Both the position numbers and the translations under genes were made by a program. A model generated the notes under the pieces. It worked only from the letters and a program-made list of their open reading frames with translations. It searched no databases and was not told where the DNA came from. DNA of 64,000 bases from Arthrobacter sp. ISL-72 (GTDB taxonomy: Bacteria; Actinomycetota; Actinomycetes; Actinomycetales; Micrococcaceae), in assembly GCF_018613755.1 (NCBI RefSeq), contig NZ_JAGGPP010000021.1:1-64000 (forward strand). The letters run 5' to 3'. Below, piece after piece: positions 14,356 to 23,165 of this stretch (position 1 is the stretch's first letter; each line of letters opens with the position of its first letter).

Positions 14356-16329
14356 TTGGGAATCTTGGACACCATCCGGAATCCGCAGGACCTGAGCACG
14401 TTGACCGAAGAGCAGCTGTCCCAGCTGGCTGCCGAGGTCAGGAGTTTCCTGATCGGAAACGTTTCGCAGACGGGTGGCCACCTCGGACCGAACCTGGGCG
14501 TGGTGGAACTGACCATCGCCGTACACCGGATTTTTGATTCCCCGCGCGACAGCATTGTTTTTGATACCGGGCACCAGTCATACGTCCACAAGCTGCTGAC
14601 CGGGCGCCAGGACTTCAGCACCCTCCGCCAGGAAGGCGGCATGTCCGGCTACCCGGACCGGGGCGAATCCGAGCATGACATCGTGGAAAGCTCCCACGCC
14701 TCCTCCTCCCTGTCCTGGGCCGACGGCATCTCCCGTGCCCGGCAGCTGACCGGCGACGGTGACCGCTACGTGATCGCCGTGGTGGGCGACGGTGCCCTGA
14801 CCGGCGGCATGGCCTGGGAAGCCATCAACAACATCGCCGCGGACAAGCGCCGCCGCGTGGTCATCGTGGTCAACGACAACGGCCGGTCCTATGCCCCCAC
14901 CGTGGGCGGCTTCGCCGACTATCTCGCCTCGCTGCGCCCCACCATTGACTCCTTCCGTGCGGCCCCGGCCTACGAGGGCACCCTGGACTGGTGGAAGCGG
15001 AAGCTCCAAAACGGCGGACCCGTCGGCCAGTTCACATACCGGAGCCTGCATGCCATGAAGAAGGGCATCAAGGACTGGTGGGCGCCGCAGGGCATGTTCG
15101 AGGACCTCGGTATGAAGTACATCGGCCCGGTGGACGGACACAACCTCCAGGCCATGGAGCACGCACTTTCGACTGCCAGGAACTATGCCGGTCCGGTGAT
15201 CGTGCACGCGATGACCGAAAAGGGCCACGGGTACGCTCCGGCCCGCGCCCACGAGGCTGACCAGTTCCACGCCGTCGGCATCATCGATCCGGAAACCGGC
15301 CTGCCCACGGAAGCCGGCGGGGCCCAGTCCTGGACGTCCGTCTTTGCCGATGAAATCGCAGCCATTGCCGATGAACGCAAAGACATCGTGGGCATCACCG
15401 GTGCCATGCTCATTCCCGTGGGACTGCACAAGTTTGCCGCACGCTACCCTGAACGCGTCTTCGACGTCGGCATCGCCGAGCAGCATGCGCTGACCTCCGC
15501 TGCCGGCATGGCCTTCGGCGGACTCCATCCCGTGGTTGCCGTGTACGCAACATTCCTGAACCGTGCCTTCGACCAGCTGCTGATGGACGTTGCCCTGCAC
15601 CGGGCGGGCGTCACCATCGTGCTGGACCGCGCCGGGGTAACCGGGCCCGACGGCGCCAGCCATCACGGCATGTGGGACATGGCCATGGTGCAGATCATCC
15701 CCGGCCTGCACCTGGCGGCCCCGCGCGATGCCACCCGTCTCCGTGAAGAGCTCCGCGAGGCCGTGGCCATCCGGGACGCCCCCAGCGTTGTCCGGTATTC
15801 CAAGGGGAGCGTGGGCGCCGAAGTGGAAGCCCTCGAACGCCTCAGCGACGGCGTGGACGTCCTGGCCCGCCGTCCGTCAGGCTCCAGCGAAAACGACGTG
15901 CTGATCGTGAGCGTCGGTGCCATGTCCGAACTCGCGCTTGATGTGTCCAACCGGCTGGGTGCCCAGGGAATCAGCTCCACGGTGGTGGACCCGCGCTGGC
16001 TGCTGCCCGTCCGGAAGTCCATCATTGCCCTCGCTGCCCGCCACCGGTTGGTCATCTGCATCGAAGACGGCGTGCGGGCCGGCGGTGTGGGATCCCGCAT
16101 CCGCCAGGAAATGCGCGCCGCCGGCGTGGACACCGCCCTGAACGAGGTGGGGCTGCCGGTGGAGTTCCTGGACCACGGGACCCGCGCCCAGGTGCTGGAA
16201 CGCGTCGGTTTGACGGCCCGCCAGATCACGCACGACGTCGTCGCCCAGGTCCTCGGGACGAAGGTGCCTTTCGCCCGCCCGCTGCCCGGCCAGGAACACC
16301 CCACCACAGGCAGCCTGCCGAAACTGTGA
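14356..16329 (+). CDS. dxs: 1-deoxy-D-xylulose-5-phosphate synthase
   Basis: TTG at 14356 follows GAAGGAGG with ideal spacing and gives 657 residues, normal for Dxs. It condenses pyruvate with glyceraldehyde 3-phosphate using thiamine diphosphate, the first step of the MEP isoprenoid pathway. Visible features are the His-rich GHLGPNLG start region, [14 protein letters not shown] (the GDG Mg/TPP motif near residue 144), the transketolase pyrimidine domain with [11 protein letters not shown] (the Glu and His of the active site), [15 protein letters not shown], and the C-terminal domain ([13 protein letters not shown]). The frame is open further upstream to 14251, but only this start has a ribosome site. 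The gene overlaps the next one by four bases. Confidence 0.97.
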   Translation: MGILDTIRNPQDLSTLTEEQLSQLAAEVRSFLIGNVSQTGGHLGPNLGVVELTIAVHRIFDSPRDSIVFDTGHQSYVHKLLTGRQDFSTLRQEGGMSGYPDRGESEHDIVESSHASSSLSWADGISRARQLTGDGDRYVIAVVGDGALTGGMAWEAINNIAADKRRRVVIVVNDNGRSYAPTVGGFADYLASLRPTIDSFRAAPAYEGTLDWWKRKLQNGGPVGQFTYRSLHAMKKGIKDWWAPQGMFEDLGMKYIGPVDGHNLQAMEHALSTARNYAGPVIVHAMTEKGHGYAPARAHEADQFHAVGIIDPETGLPTEAGGAQSWTSVFADEIAAIADERKDIVGITGAMLIPVGLHKFAARYPERVFDVGIAEQHALTSAAGMAFGGLHPVVAVYATFLNRAFDQLLMDVALHRAGVTIVLDRAGVTGPDGASHHGMWDMAMVQIIPGLHLAAPRDATRLREELREAVAIRDAPSVVRYSKGSVGAEVEALERLSDGVDVLARRPSGSSENDVLIVSVGAMSELALDVSNRLGAQGISSTVVDPRWLLPVRKSIIALAARHRLVICIEDGVRAGGVGSRIRQEMRAAGVDTALNEVGLPVEFLDHGTRAQVLERVGLTARQITHDVVAQVLGTKVPFARPLPGQEHPTTGSLPKL

Positions 16330-16886
16330 TCACGCACGAGGCCACACCTCCCGAGAGCCTCAAACCGGGAGACCTCGTCGTTGCACGCAACCGCAAATGG
16401 AACGGCGGCGCCCACTGGGTGGTGCCCGGCAACTACCTCGGCGAGGACCATCACGGCTGGTGGATCTTCCAGCCCAAGGGCTCATTCATCTCACGGCCCG
16501 GTGCGGCGTTCCACGCCAGGTCCGACGCCGTCCTGCTGATTCCCCGCACAGGCGACTACGTAGCCACGTTCTACGACGACACGTACCCCGGGGACTTCCG
16601 CGTGTATCTGGACCTCGCCGTGGGGCACGGCTGGAACGGCATCAGGCCCGGCACCTTCGAGTTCCACGTCATCGACATGGACCTGGACGTGATCCGGTCG
16701 GTCACAAGCGGCGTGTACATCGACGACGAAGATGAATTCGCAGCACACCAGGTGGCCATGGAGTACCCGCAGGACCTCGTGGAGCGGATGCTCCGGGAGA
16801 CAGAACAGCTTTACCAGGCCGTCAAGGCACAGCACGCACCGTTCGACGGCACAGACGCCGAGTGGTTTAGGAGAGGACGGGCATGA
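16326..16886 (+). CDS. DUF402 domain protein
   Basis: The 186-residue product starts with GTG inside the dxs stop, so translation is coupled. It has the DUF402 beta-barrel pattern: [15 protein letters not shown], then [17 protein letters not shown], then [10 protein letters not shown] and EDEFAAH. In characterised relatives (FomD, Ntdp) the acidic DxD residues bind divalent metal and hydrolyse nucleotide phosphates or phosphonate-nucleotide adducts. No membrane segment is present. The partner substrate here is unknown. Confidence 0.82.
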   Translation: MITHEATPPESLKPGDLVVARNRKWNGGAHWVVPGNYLGEDHHGWWIFQPKGSFISRPGAAFHARSDAVLLIPRTGDYVATFYDDTYPGDFRVYLDLAVGHGWNGIRPGTFEFHVIDMDLDVIRSVTSGVYIDDEDEFAAHQVAMEYPQDLVERMLRETEQLYQAVKAQHAPFDGTDAEWFRRGRA

Positions 16887-17443
16887 GCGGAATCATCCGG
16901 GTTTACAAACGTGACGACGAAGGGGCCCTGCTGTTCCGGGAAGCCTGGTACGACGAGGACTACAACCAGTTCGTGATGAATCACGGCGTCGTCGGGCACC
17001 AGAGCAAAACGGACGAAACCGATGTCCCGGACGCAGAGGCGGCCGAAGGACTCATGAACGCCTTCGCCGTGCAGTGCGCCGAGGAAGGCTACGCCGAGAT
17101 CGCCGACGAAGATCAGTTCTGGGTGGTTGCCCAGTATGCGCTGAAGAGCAAGGACGGCACCGACCGGGACCGCTACCTTGAGGAAAAAGCCAAGGACGCC
17201 CTCATCAGCCACCTGGCCTGGCGCGGACTCGGCACCGTGGAACGGTCAGAGTTCGGCGACTCAAAACTCAACATCTTTTGCCTGTGCCCGGATGTCAACA
17301 AGGCCGTCAACGCCATCAAGATCTGCATCCGCGGCGAGGACTTGGACTTCACCAAGCTCAGCATCGGGGCCGCCCCCTTCAAGGATCCTGAGTCGTTTAG
17401 GCTCAAGCACTCGCCGAAACCGGCTTCGGGCTTTACTCTCTAA
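16883..17443 (+). CDS. conserved-looking hypothetical protein (186 aa)
   Basis: ATG at 16883 overlaps the DUF402 stop (ATGA). The protein is soluble and mixed alpha/beta with an N-terminal strand IIRVYKRDDEGALLFREAWYD, a helical middle, and a C-terminal segment with Cys-containing strands (LNIFCLCPDV, AIKICIRG). The start resembles WGR-like modules in pattern only. I do not recognise the family. The overlapping arrangement with dxs and the DUF402 gene suggests one transcription unit. Confidence 0.75.
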   Translation: MSGIIRVYKRDDEGALLFREAWYDEDYNQFVMNHGVVGHQSKTDETDVPDAEAAEGLMNAFAVQCAEEGYAEIADEDQFWVVAQYALKSKDGTDRDRYLEEKAKDALISHLAWRGLGTVERSEFGDSKLNIFCLCPDVNKAVNAIKICIRGEDLDFTKLSIGAAPFKDPESFRLKHSPKPASGFTL

Positions 17444-17477
17444 GAGGGGGAAACCGACTCTCTGGGAGGCATCCGCA

Positions 17478-17696
17478 ATGACGCGTAAATCCGTTCAACC
17501 AGGCCACACCCCGATTCCCCACGGAATTGGCGCGCCTGCCCGCCGGGCCATGGCCCATGCCGGACTGGAAACCTTGGAACAGGTGGTCCAGTTCGGCAAA
17601 CGGGAACTGCTGAAGTTGCACGGAATGGGCGTCAGGACCATGGCCCAGCTCGAGGACGCCATGGACGAGCACGGACTCGAGTTCCCCGCCGTCTGA
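17478..17696 (+). CDS. small helix-hairpin-helix protein (RpoA C-terminal-like)
   Basis: ATG 17478 with GGGAGGC upstream gives 72 residues. The segment IGAPARRAMAHAGLETLEQV, followed by LLKLHGMGVRTMAQLEDAM, matches the helix-hairpin-helix fold of the RNA polymerase alpha C-terminal domain, including the GMG turn. The fold generally contacts the DNA backbone. Function is unknown; many Micrococcaceae have such single-domain proteins. It follows the hypothetical gene by 34 bases. Confidence 0.78.
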   Translation: MTRKSVQPGHTPIPHGIGAPARRAMAHAGLETLEQVVQFGKRELLKLHGMGVRTMAQLEDAMDEHGLEFPAV

Positions 17697-17738
17697 CCCA
17701 TCGCCGGGCCTCCTGCGCGGCCGTTATAGGCTGAATTC

Positions 17739-18716
17739 ATGACTGAATACCGCCGCGTAGGAAATTCCGGATTGACCGTCTCCGTTGTGGGCCTCGGCTG
17801 CAACAACCTTGGCCGGGCCAAAACGGTGACGGAGTCGCAGGAGGGGACCGACGCCGTCGTGCATGCCGCGCTGGATGCGGGCATCACGCTCTTTGACGTC
17901 GCGGACACCTACGGCCGGGAGCCCGGACTCAGCGAAACCATGCTGGGCAAGGCCCTTGCCGGGCGGCGCGGGGACGCTGTCGTTGCCACGAAGTTCGGCA
18001 TGGATATGCGCGGCGCCAACGGCAACGACTTCGGTGCGCGCGGCTCCCGCCGGTACATCGTCAAGGCCGTCGAAGCGTCACTGCGCCGGCTTGGCACCGA
18101 CTGGATTGACCTCTACCAGTTCCACACGCCGGACCCGCTGACCCCGGTTGATGAGACACTCGCCGCTCTGGAAGACCTCGTCACGAGCGGCAAGGTCCGC
18201 TACCTCGGCCACTCCAACCGGGCCGGCTGGCAGATCGCCGAGGCCGAATTCGTGGCGCGCGGCCGCGGAAGTTCCCGGTTCATCTCGACCCAGAACCACT
18301 ACAACCTGCTGGACCGGCGCGCAGAGCTCGAGGTCACGCCGGCCGCGGAAGCCTACGGCCTGGGTGTGCTGCCGTACTTCCCCCTTGCCAACGGCCTCCT
18401 GACGGGGAAGTACGCTCCGGGCAGGGCCCCGGAAGGCTCCCGGCTCAGCCACACCCGCACCAACCTGGTCCGCGACGCCGACTGGGACCAGCTCGAGAAG
18501 TTCAGTGCGTTCGCGGCCGAACGCAACCTCAGCGAGGTCCAGGTCGCTTTCTCCTGGCTGGCCGCCCAGCCGTCGGTCAGCAGTGTGATCGCGGGAGCCA
18601 CGCGGCCCGACCAGGTCCGCGAGAACGCGGCCGCGGTTGCCTGGGTGCCCGGTCCGGAGGAGCTGGCCGAGCTGGATGGGATCTTCCCCCGCACGCCGAA
18701 GGTCGCACTCTTCTGA
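17739..18716 (+). CDS. aldo/keto reductase
   Basis: The product has 325 residues from ATG 17739. The catalytic tetrad is present: Asp and Tyr in FDVADTYGREPGLSE, Lys in VVATKFGMD and His in LYQFHTPDP. The NADPH pocket near the C-terminus reads SVSSVIAGATRPDQV. The fold is the Kvbeta/YghZ-like branch of aldo/keto reductases. The physiological carbonyl substrate is unknown. The stop overlaps the start of the nucleoside hydrolase gene by one base, so both are probably made together, perhaps to process released sugars. Confidence 0.92.
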   Translation: MTEYRRVGNSGLTVSVVGLGCNNLGRAKTVTESQEGTDAVVHAALDAGITLFDVADTYGREPGLSETMLGKALAGRRGDAVVATKFGMDMRGANGNDFGARGSRRYIVKAVEASLRRLGTDWIDLYQFHTPDPLTPVDETLAALEDLVTSGKVRYLGHSNRAGWQIAEAEFVARGRGSSRFISTQNHYNLLDRRAELEVTPAAEAYGLGVLPYFPLANGLLTGKYAPGRAPEGSRLSHTRTNLVRDADWDQLEKFSAFAAERNLSEVQVAFSWLAAQPSVSSVIAGATRPDQVRENAAAVAWVPGPEELAELDGIFPRTPKVALF

Positions 18717-19738
18717 TGCACACGGTCCTGATGGACGTCGACACCGGCATCGACGACGCCCTTGCCCTGGTGTACCTTGTGTCCCGCCCGGACGTCCGCG
18801 TGCAGGCCATCACCTGCACCGCCGGCAACGTGGGCGCACGGCAGGTGGCGCTGAACAACCTTGCCCTCCTGGAACTGTGCGGCCGGTCGGGAATCGAGGT
18901 GTCAATCGGCGCCGAGGTGCCGCTGGAGATCCCGCTGGTCACCACCGAGGAAACCCACGGCCCGCAGGGGATCGGCTACGCGGAACTTCCGCCGCCCACC
19001 GGCCGGATCTCGCAGCGGCACGCGGTGGACGTCTGGGTGGACGAGGTGCGCAGGCACCCGGGCGAAATCACGGGCCTGATCACAGGTCCGCTGACCAACT
19101 TCGCCCTTGCCCTCCGCCGCGAACCGGAACTGCCGCGCCTGCTCAAGGGACTGGTGATTATGGGCGGCAGCTTCTACTACCAGGGCAACACCACCCCGAC
19201 GGCGGAATGGAATGTCTCGGTCGATCCCCATGCCGCGAGAGAAGTGTTTGCCGCGTACCGCGGCCTCCCGGAGGACAAGCTCCCGGTGGTGTGCGCGCTG
19301 GAGACCACCGAACTCATTGAGATGCGGCCCGAGCACCTGCAGCGCCTGGCCGAGGCCGCCGGCACTGACCCGGATCCCGTGCTTCCGGAGCAGCCGGAGG
19401 GCCTGCGCAGCCGGTCCGCCAACCCCTTGGTGGCATGCCTGACCGATGCCATCCGCTTCTACATGGACTTCCACCGGCTCCATGACCAGGGGTTCGTGGC
19501 CCACGTGCACGACGCCTTCGCAGCCTGTGTGGCAATCGGCCGGACGGAGGTGGCCACGGCACTTGCCACAGTGGACGTCGAAACCGCTTCCCCACTGCTG
19601 ACGGGCACTACCGTGGCGGACTACCGCGGTCTCTGGGGCTTGCCCCCAAACGCCCGGATCGTGACCTCCAACAACCCGAAGCAGTGCTTCGATGAGCTCA
19701 TCGAATCAGTGGGCGCTTTGGCCCGCAGGCTGACCTAA
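18716..19738 (+). CDS. nucleoside hydrolase (inosine-uridine preferring family)
   Basis: The product has 340 residues from an ATG that overlaps the aldo/keto reductase stop. The N-terminal MDVDTGIDDALAL is the DxDxxxDD calcium and ribose site of the family. NVGARQVALNNLALLEL, LITGPLTNFALALRREP and a WNVSVDPHAAREVF segment agree with it. The enzyme splits ribonucleosides into base and ribose. The genes that follow encode an ECF uptake system, which suggests a salvage function. Substrate preference cannot be read from sequence. Confidence 0.92.
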   Translation: MHTVLMDVDTGIDDALALVYLVSRPDVRVQAITCTAGNVGARQVALNNLALLELCGRSGIEVSIGAEVPLEIPLVTTEETHGPQGIGYAELPPPTGRISQRHAVDVWVDEVRRHPGEITGLITGPLTNFALALRREPELPRLLKGLVIMGGSFYYQGNTTPTAEWNVSVDPHAAREVFAAYRGLPEDKLPVVCALETTELIEMRPEHLQRLAEAAGTDPDPVLPEQPEGLRSRSANPLVACLTDAIRFYMDFHRLHDQGFVAHVHDAFAACVAIGRTEVATALATVDVETASPLLTGTTVADYRGLWGLPPNARIVTSNNPKQCFDELIESVGALARRLT

Positions 19739-19831
19739 GATGGTAGCTGCGTCGAGGTGACATAGGCGCTCGTTTGCCGATCCCGGTACCGGCGTACCCG
19801 CGGAACGCAGCCCACAGCCAAAGGAACAACC

Positions 19832-20653
19832 ATGTCACAGCAATCGCAGACCCTTCCCGCCCCTGGACCGGCGTCGGTGCGCGGCCGCCGCCTGCTCGAA
19901 CTGCTCGGCGCGGTATCCATTGCAGCCACCTTCATTTTCCTCGTCCTGACGCAGCCGGCCGACATCACCAACGGCCTCGCGAGCGGCTCCACCCTGGTGG
20001 CGCTGGGCGGTTTCCTGCTGGGAGCCATCCTCCTGATCATCGGAGTGCTGCCCACCCTTCCCACGTCCACCCTGGTGCTGATTCCCGTGGCGCTCGTCCT
20101 CAACATCGCGCTCGGGCAGATCATGGGATCCACCGGCCTGCCGTTCTACTTTGACGCCATCGGCACGGTGCTCATTGCCGTCCTGGCAGGCCCCGCCGCA
20201 GGAGCCGCAACCGGCGCGCTCAGCAGCATCGTCTGGTCCTTCATCAACCCCACAGTCCTGCCATTCGCCGCCGGGGCGGCGCTCATCGGCTTCCTGGCCG
20301 GCCTTGCCGCCCGCTGCGGGCTGTTCCGCCGCTTCTACCTCGCTCCGGTAGCGGGCTTCGTGACGGGCATCCTCGCCGGCGTCGTCTCCGCACCCATCGC
20401 GGCCTTCGTCTTCGGCGGCACCGCCGGCGCCGGAACCGGTGCGATCGTCAGTGCGTTCCGGGCGATGGGCGACACCCTCCTGGCCGCGATCACCAAGCAG
20501 GCGCTCATCTCGGACCCCATGGACAAGGCCATTGTCTTCGCAGTCGTTGCGATGCTGGTGTACGCGCTGCCCCGCCGCACCGCTCTGCAGTTCGCCTTCG
20601 TACGGCGCTTCAACGTGCTCGCCGGCAAGACGCAGGAAACGCCGGGCGACTGA
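19832..20653 (+). CDS. ECF transporter substrate-capture (S) component
   Basis: The 273-residue membrane protein has about eight hydrophobic stretches. The central block (LVLIPVALVLNIALGQIM, FYFDAIGTVLIAVLAG, GAATGALSSIVWSFINP) matches ECF S components, whose first helices bear the contact to EcfT. Two hydrophobic segments precede this core (about residues 22-44 and 52-75), more than the usual six helices. The ATG at 19832 follows AAAGGAAC. T and fused A genes follow directly, so this is a dedicated group I ECF system. The substrate is unknown; a nucleoside or nucleobase is a contextual guess. Confidence 0.88.
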   Translation: MSQQSQTLPAPGPASVRGRRLLELLGAVSIAATFIFLVLTQPADITNGLASGSTLVALGGFLLGAILLIIGVLPTLPTSTLVLIPVALVLNIALGQIMGSTGLPFYFDAIGTVLIAVLAGPAAGAATGALSSIVWSFINPTVLPFAAGAALIGFLAGLAARCGLFRRFYLAPVAGFVTGILAGVVSAPIAAFVFGGTAGAGTGAIVSAFRAMGDTLLAAITKQALISDPMDKAIVFAVVAMLVYALPRRTALQFAFVRRFNVLAGKTQETPGD

Positions 20654-20657
20654 TTCC

Positions 20658-21542
20658 GTGCCGGCCCCGACCCGACCGCCTGAACCGAAGCGTCCCGCGG
20701 TGCCGAACCGGCGCCCCGCACTGAACCCGCTGACCACCTTGGCGGCGGCCGTAGCTGCTGCAGTGATGACGACGGCGGCATCCAGCTGGGCGGTTTCCCT
20801 CGCCGTCGCATCTGCTGCCGCCGTGCTGGCGGTGCGGGCCGGGGTGGGCGCCCGCCTGGCCCCGGCCGCTGCCGTGATCCTGGCGCCCTTCTGGCTGTCC
20901 CTGCTGATCATGCACGGGTTGTTCTTTCCCGAAGGGCGTACGGTTCTCGCGCAGTGGGGCGCGGCGCGGGTCACCACGGAGGGGCTTGGCTTCGCGCTGG
21001 ACATGGGCACCCGGACGGCAGCATACGTGATGGTGTTCCTGCTCTTTTCGTTCACCGTCCGGTTGCCGGACCTCGTGGCAGTAATGTCCGCGCGCCGGGT
21101 GCCTCCGCAGTTCGGCTACGTGCTGGCATCCACCCTGACGCTGGCGCCGGCCGTCACTGTCCGGCTGGCGCGGATCCGGCAGGCCCAGGAATCGCGGGGA
21201 CTCGTACTCCGGGGCGGACCGCTCCGTCGGCTCGCGGCGGCGCGGCAGCAAATGGTGCCGCTGGTGCTCGCGCTCATCCAGGACGCCGGCGACCGGGCCC
21301 AAGCGCTCGACTCCCGCGGCTTCAACGCATCCAGGGAACGCACCAGCTACCGGGAAGTGCCGGATACCGCGGCCCAGCGCACCTTCCGGGCCGTTGCGCT
21401 GGCGGCGGCCGCGGCCGCGGTGGGGCTGCGGATTTCAGGGCACTGGCCGGAGGGACTGTGGATGGTCGGACTCTGGCCTGACGCACCGTCGCCTGTCGCA
21501 CTGCTGGCTGTCGCACTGCTGGCCCGGGGAGTGCCGGCATGA
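20658..21542 (+). CDS. ecfT: ECF transporter T component
   Basis: GTG at 20658, four bases after the S gene, gives 294 residues. Helices (PLTTLAAAVAAAVM, LAPAAAVILAPFWLSLLIMHG, YVMVFLLFSFTV) are followed by the coupling region with the ARR/RxQxxRG motif (VRLARIRQAQESRGL) and a second helix AQALDSRGF. These two Arg-containing motifs touch the two ATPase domains. The first residues are Pro-rich. An ATGA overlap couples it to the ATPase gene. Confidence 0.88.
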   Translation: MPAPTRPPEPKRPAVPNRRPALNPLTTLAAAVAAAVMTTAASSWAVSLAVASAAAVLAVRAGVGARLAPAAAVILAPFWLSLLIMHGLFFPEGRTVLAQWGAARVTTEGLGFALDMGTRTAAYVMVFLLFSFTVRLPDLVAVMSARRVPPQFGYVLASTLTLAPAVTVRLARIRQAQESRGLVLRGGPLRRLAAARQQMVPLVLALIQDAGDRAQALDSRGFNASRERTSYREVPDTAAQRTFRAVALAAAAAAVGLRISGHWPEGLWMVGLWPDAPSPVALLAVALLARGVPA

Positions 21543-23143
21543 AGGCGGCCGCCCTGCTGCAGGCCGGAATCACCGAATTCAGCTACCACGGGGAAGAGGC
21601 GCCCGTCCTGCGCGACATCGAGATCGCTGCGGCGCCGGGCACTCTTACTGCCGTGCTGGGCGGCTCCGGCAGCGGAAAGTCGACACTCGGGAAGCTGCTG
21701 GCAGGCTGGATGTCCGGCGGCCACTCCGGCCTGTTCCGCGGCACCCTCCACCTGGATGTTCAGGGCGCTGCGCCGGGCGGAGACAGCAGTCCCTTGGTCT
21801 TCCGGGGCTCCCCGGACGACCCCCGGATCAACCCCGCCCTCTGGTCCCGGCATGTGGGCTACGTCCCGCAGGATGCGGCCGCCCTGCTGTCCACCGTCGG
21901 GTCCACGGTGGCCGAGGAACTGGCGTTCGGCCTCGAGAACCGCGGGGTGAACCGGCAACTGATGCAGTCGGAAGTGGAACGCGCCGCCGAAGCAGCCGGG
22001 CTGACTGCGCTGCTCGATCGCGATCCCGCCACACTCTCCGGCGGCGAACTGCGGCGGCTGGCCATGGCCTGTTCCGCCATTACCAGGCCCTGTGTGCTGG
22101 TGCTCGATGAACCGCTCGGTTCGCTGGACCACGCCGGCGCACAGTCCGTCCGGGCGCTGGTCCGCAGCCTGCTGGAGTCCGGTACCGCTGTCATCGTACT
22201 GACCCAGACAGTCGATGAGCTGGGCTTGGCGGCGGATCACTGGCTCGTGCTCGACGGCGGAACGGTCACCGCCCGCGGCGCGCCCGGCGGGCTCGCCGCC
22301 AGCGCGGAGCTGCTGCAGTCCGGCGTTGTGCTTCCCGCCGTACCGGGCTATGGTTTTGGCTGGCAGTGCAGAGCCGTTGCCCCGCGCGGGGCTGATTCGC
22401 GCCCAGCCACCCCGCGCCCGGACAATCCCCGCCCAGCCACCCCGCGCCCCGCCGATCCGCGCCCCGCCGCGGACACTCCCGCCGTCCTCGAGCTGGAGCG
22501 AGTCTCCTTTGCCTTCCCGGCCGGACGCGGCGGACAGGGGCGCGGAATCCTGAAAGAGCTGAGCCTGGCGGTCCGGTCAGGGGAGGTGGTGGCCGTGACC
22601 GGGCCCAACGGTGCCGGGAAGTCCACCCTGCTGCGGCATTTCAACGGCCTGCTTCGTCCGGGCTTGGGAACCGTCAGGGTACTGGGCGCGGACATCCGCG
22701 GTGTTCCAACCGGACGGGTGGCAGACAAGGTGGGCCTGCTCTTCCAGCATCCGCGGGACCAGCTTTTCGAACGGACGGTCCTGCGCGAAGTGCTCTTTGG
22801 CCTGGACCGGAAGTACGGGCCGGAGGCGGCCGGGAAAGCGCGGGCAGCGCTCACCGCCGTCGGACTTGGAGAGCAGCTGGAAACGCATCCTCACGAGCTT
22901 CCGGCGTCGGCACAGCGGCTCCTGGCCCTCGCCACGGTCCTGGCGCGCGAACCGGACGTCATTGCACTGGATGAACCCACGGTGGGACTGGACCGCCACG
23001 GCCTGGAACGGCTCGACGACGCCGTCCGGGCTGCCACCGAGCGGGACGCCGCCGTCGTTATGGTCACGCATGAGCTGGCCTACGCCCGCCAAGCCGCCGA
23101 CCGCATCCTTGAGCTGAGGGACGGCTCGCTGCGGGAACTCTGA
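21539..23143 (+). CDS. fused ECF ATPase (A1-A2) with proline-rich linker
   Basis: The 534-residue protein contains two ABC ATPase domains. Domain 1 (about 8-245) has Walker A GGSGSGKST, signature LSGGELRRLAMA and Walker B VLVLDEP. Domain 2 (about 318-534) has GPNGAGKST and VIALDEPTVGLD, but the signature is ELPASAQRLLALA instead of LSGGQ, so one composite ATP site is altered. The linker repeats a ten-residue PRPATPRPAD-like unit, matched by 19-base DNA repeats at 22401 and 22431. It energises uptake through the S and T proteins. It ends 22 bases before the opposing fadB-like gene. Confidence 0.92.
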   Translation: MKAAALLQAGITEFSYHGEEAPVLRDIEIAAAPGTLTAVLGGSGSGKSTLGKLLAGWMSGGHSGLFRGTLHLDVQGAAPGGDSSPLVFRGSPDDPRINPALWSRHVGYVPQDAAALLSTVGSTVAEELAFGLENRGVNRQLMQSEVERAAEAAGLTALLDRDPATLSGGELRRLAMACSAITRPCVLVLDEPLGSLDHAGAQSVRALVRSLLESGTAVIVLTQTVDELGLAADHWLVLDGGTVTARGAPGGLAASAELLQSGVVLPAVPGYGFGWQCRAVAPRGADSRPATPRPDNPRPATPRPADPRPAADTPAVLELERVSFAFPAGRGGQGRGILKELSLAVRSGEVVAVTGPNGAGKSTLLRHFNGLLRPGLGTVRVLGADIRGVPTGRVADKVGLLFQHPRDQLFERTVLREVLFGLDRKYGPEAAGKARAALTAVGLGEQLETHPHELPASAQRLLALATVLAREPDVIALDEPTVGLDRHGLERLDDAVRAATERDAAVVMVTHELAYARQAADRILELRDGSLREL

Positions 23144-23165
23144 TTCTGTCCCCGCAGCGAAGGTG

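Noticed and set aside
14578..15711. 377-codon minus-strand frame within dxs
   Set aside because: Antisense shadow; dxs is unambiguous.
19835..21055. 406-codon minus-strand frame opposite the ECF S and T genes
   Set aside because: Gly/Arg/Asp-rich shadow of hydrophobic membrane proteins.
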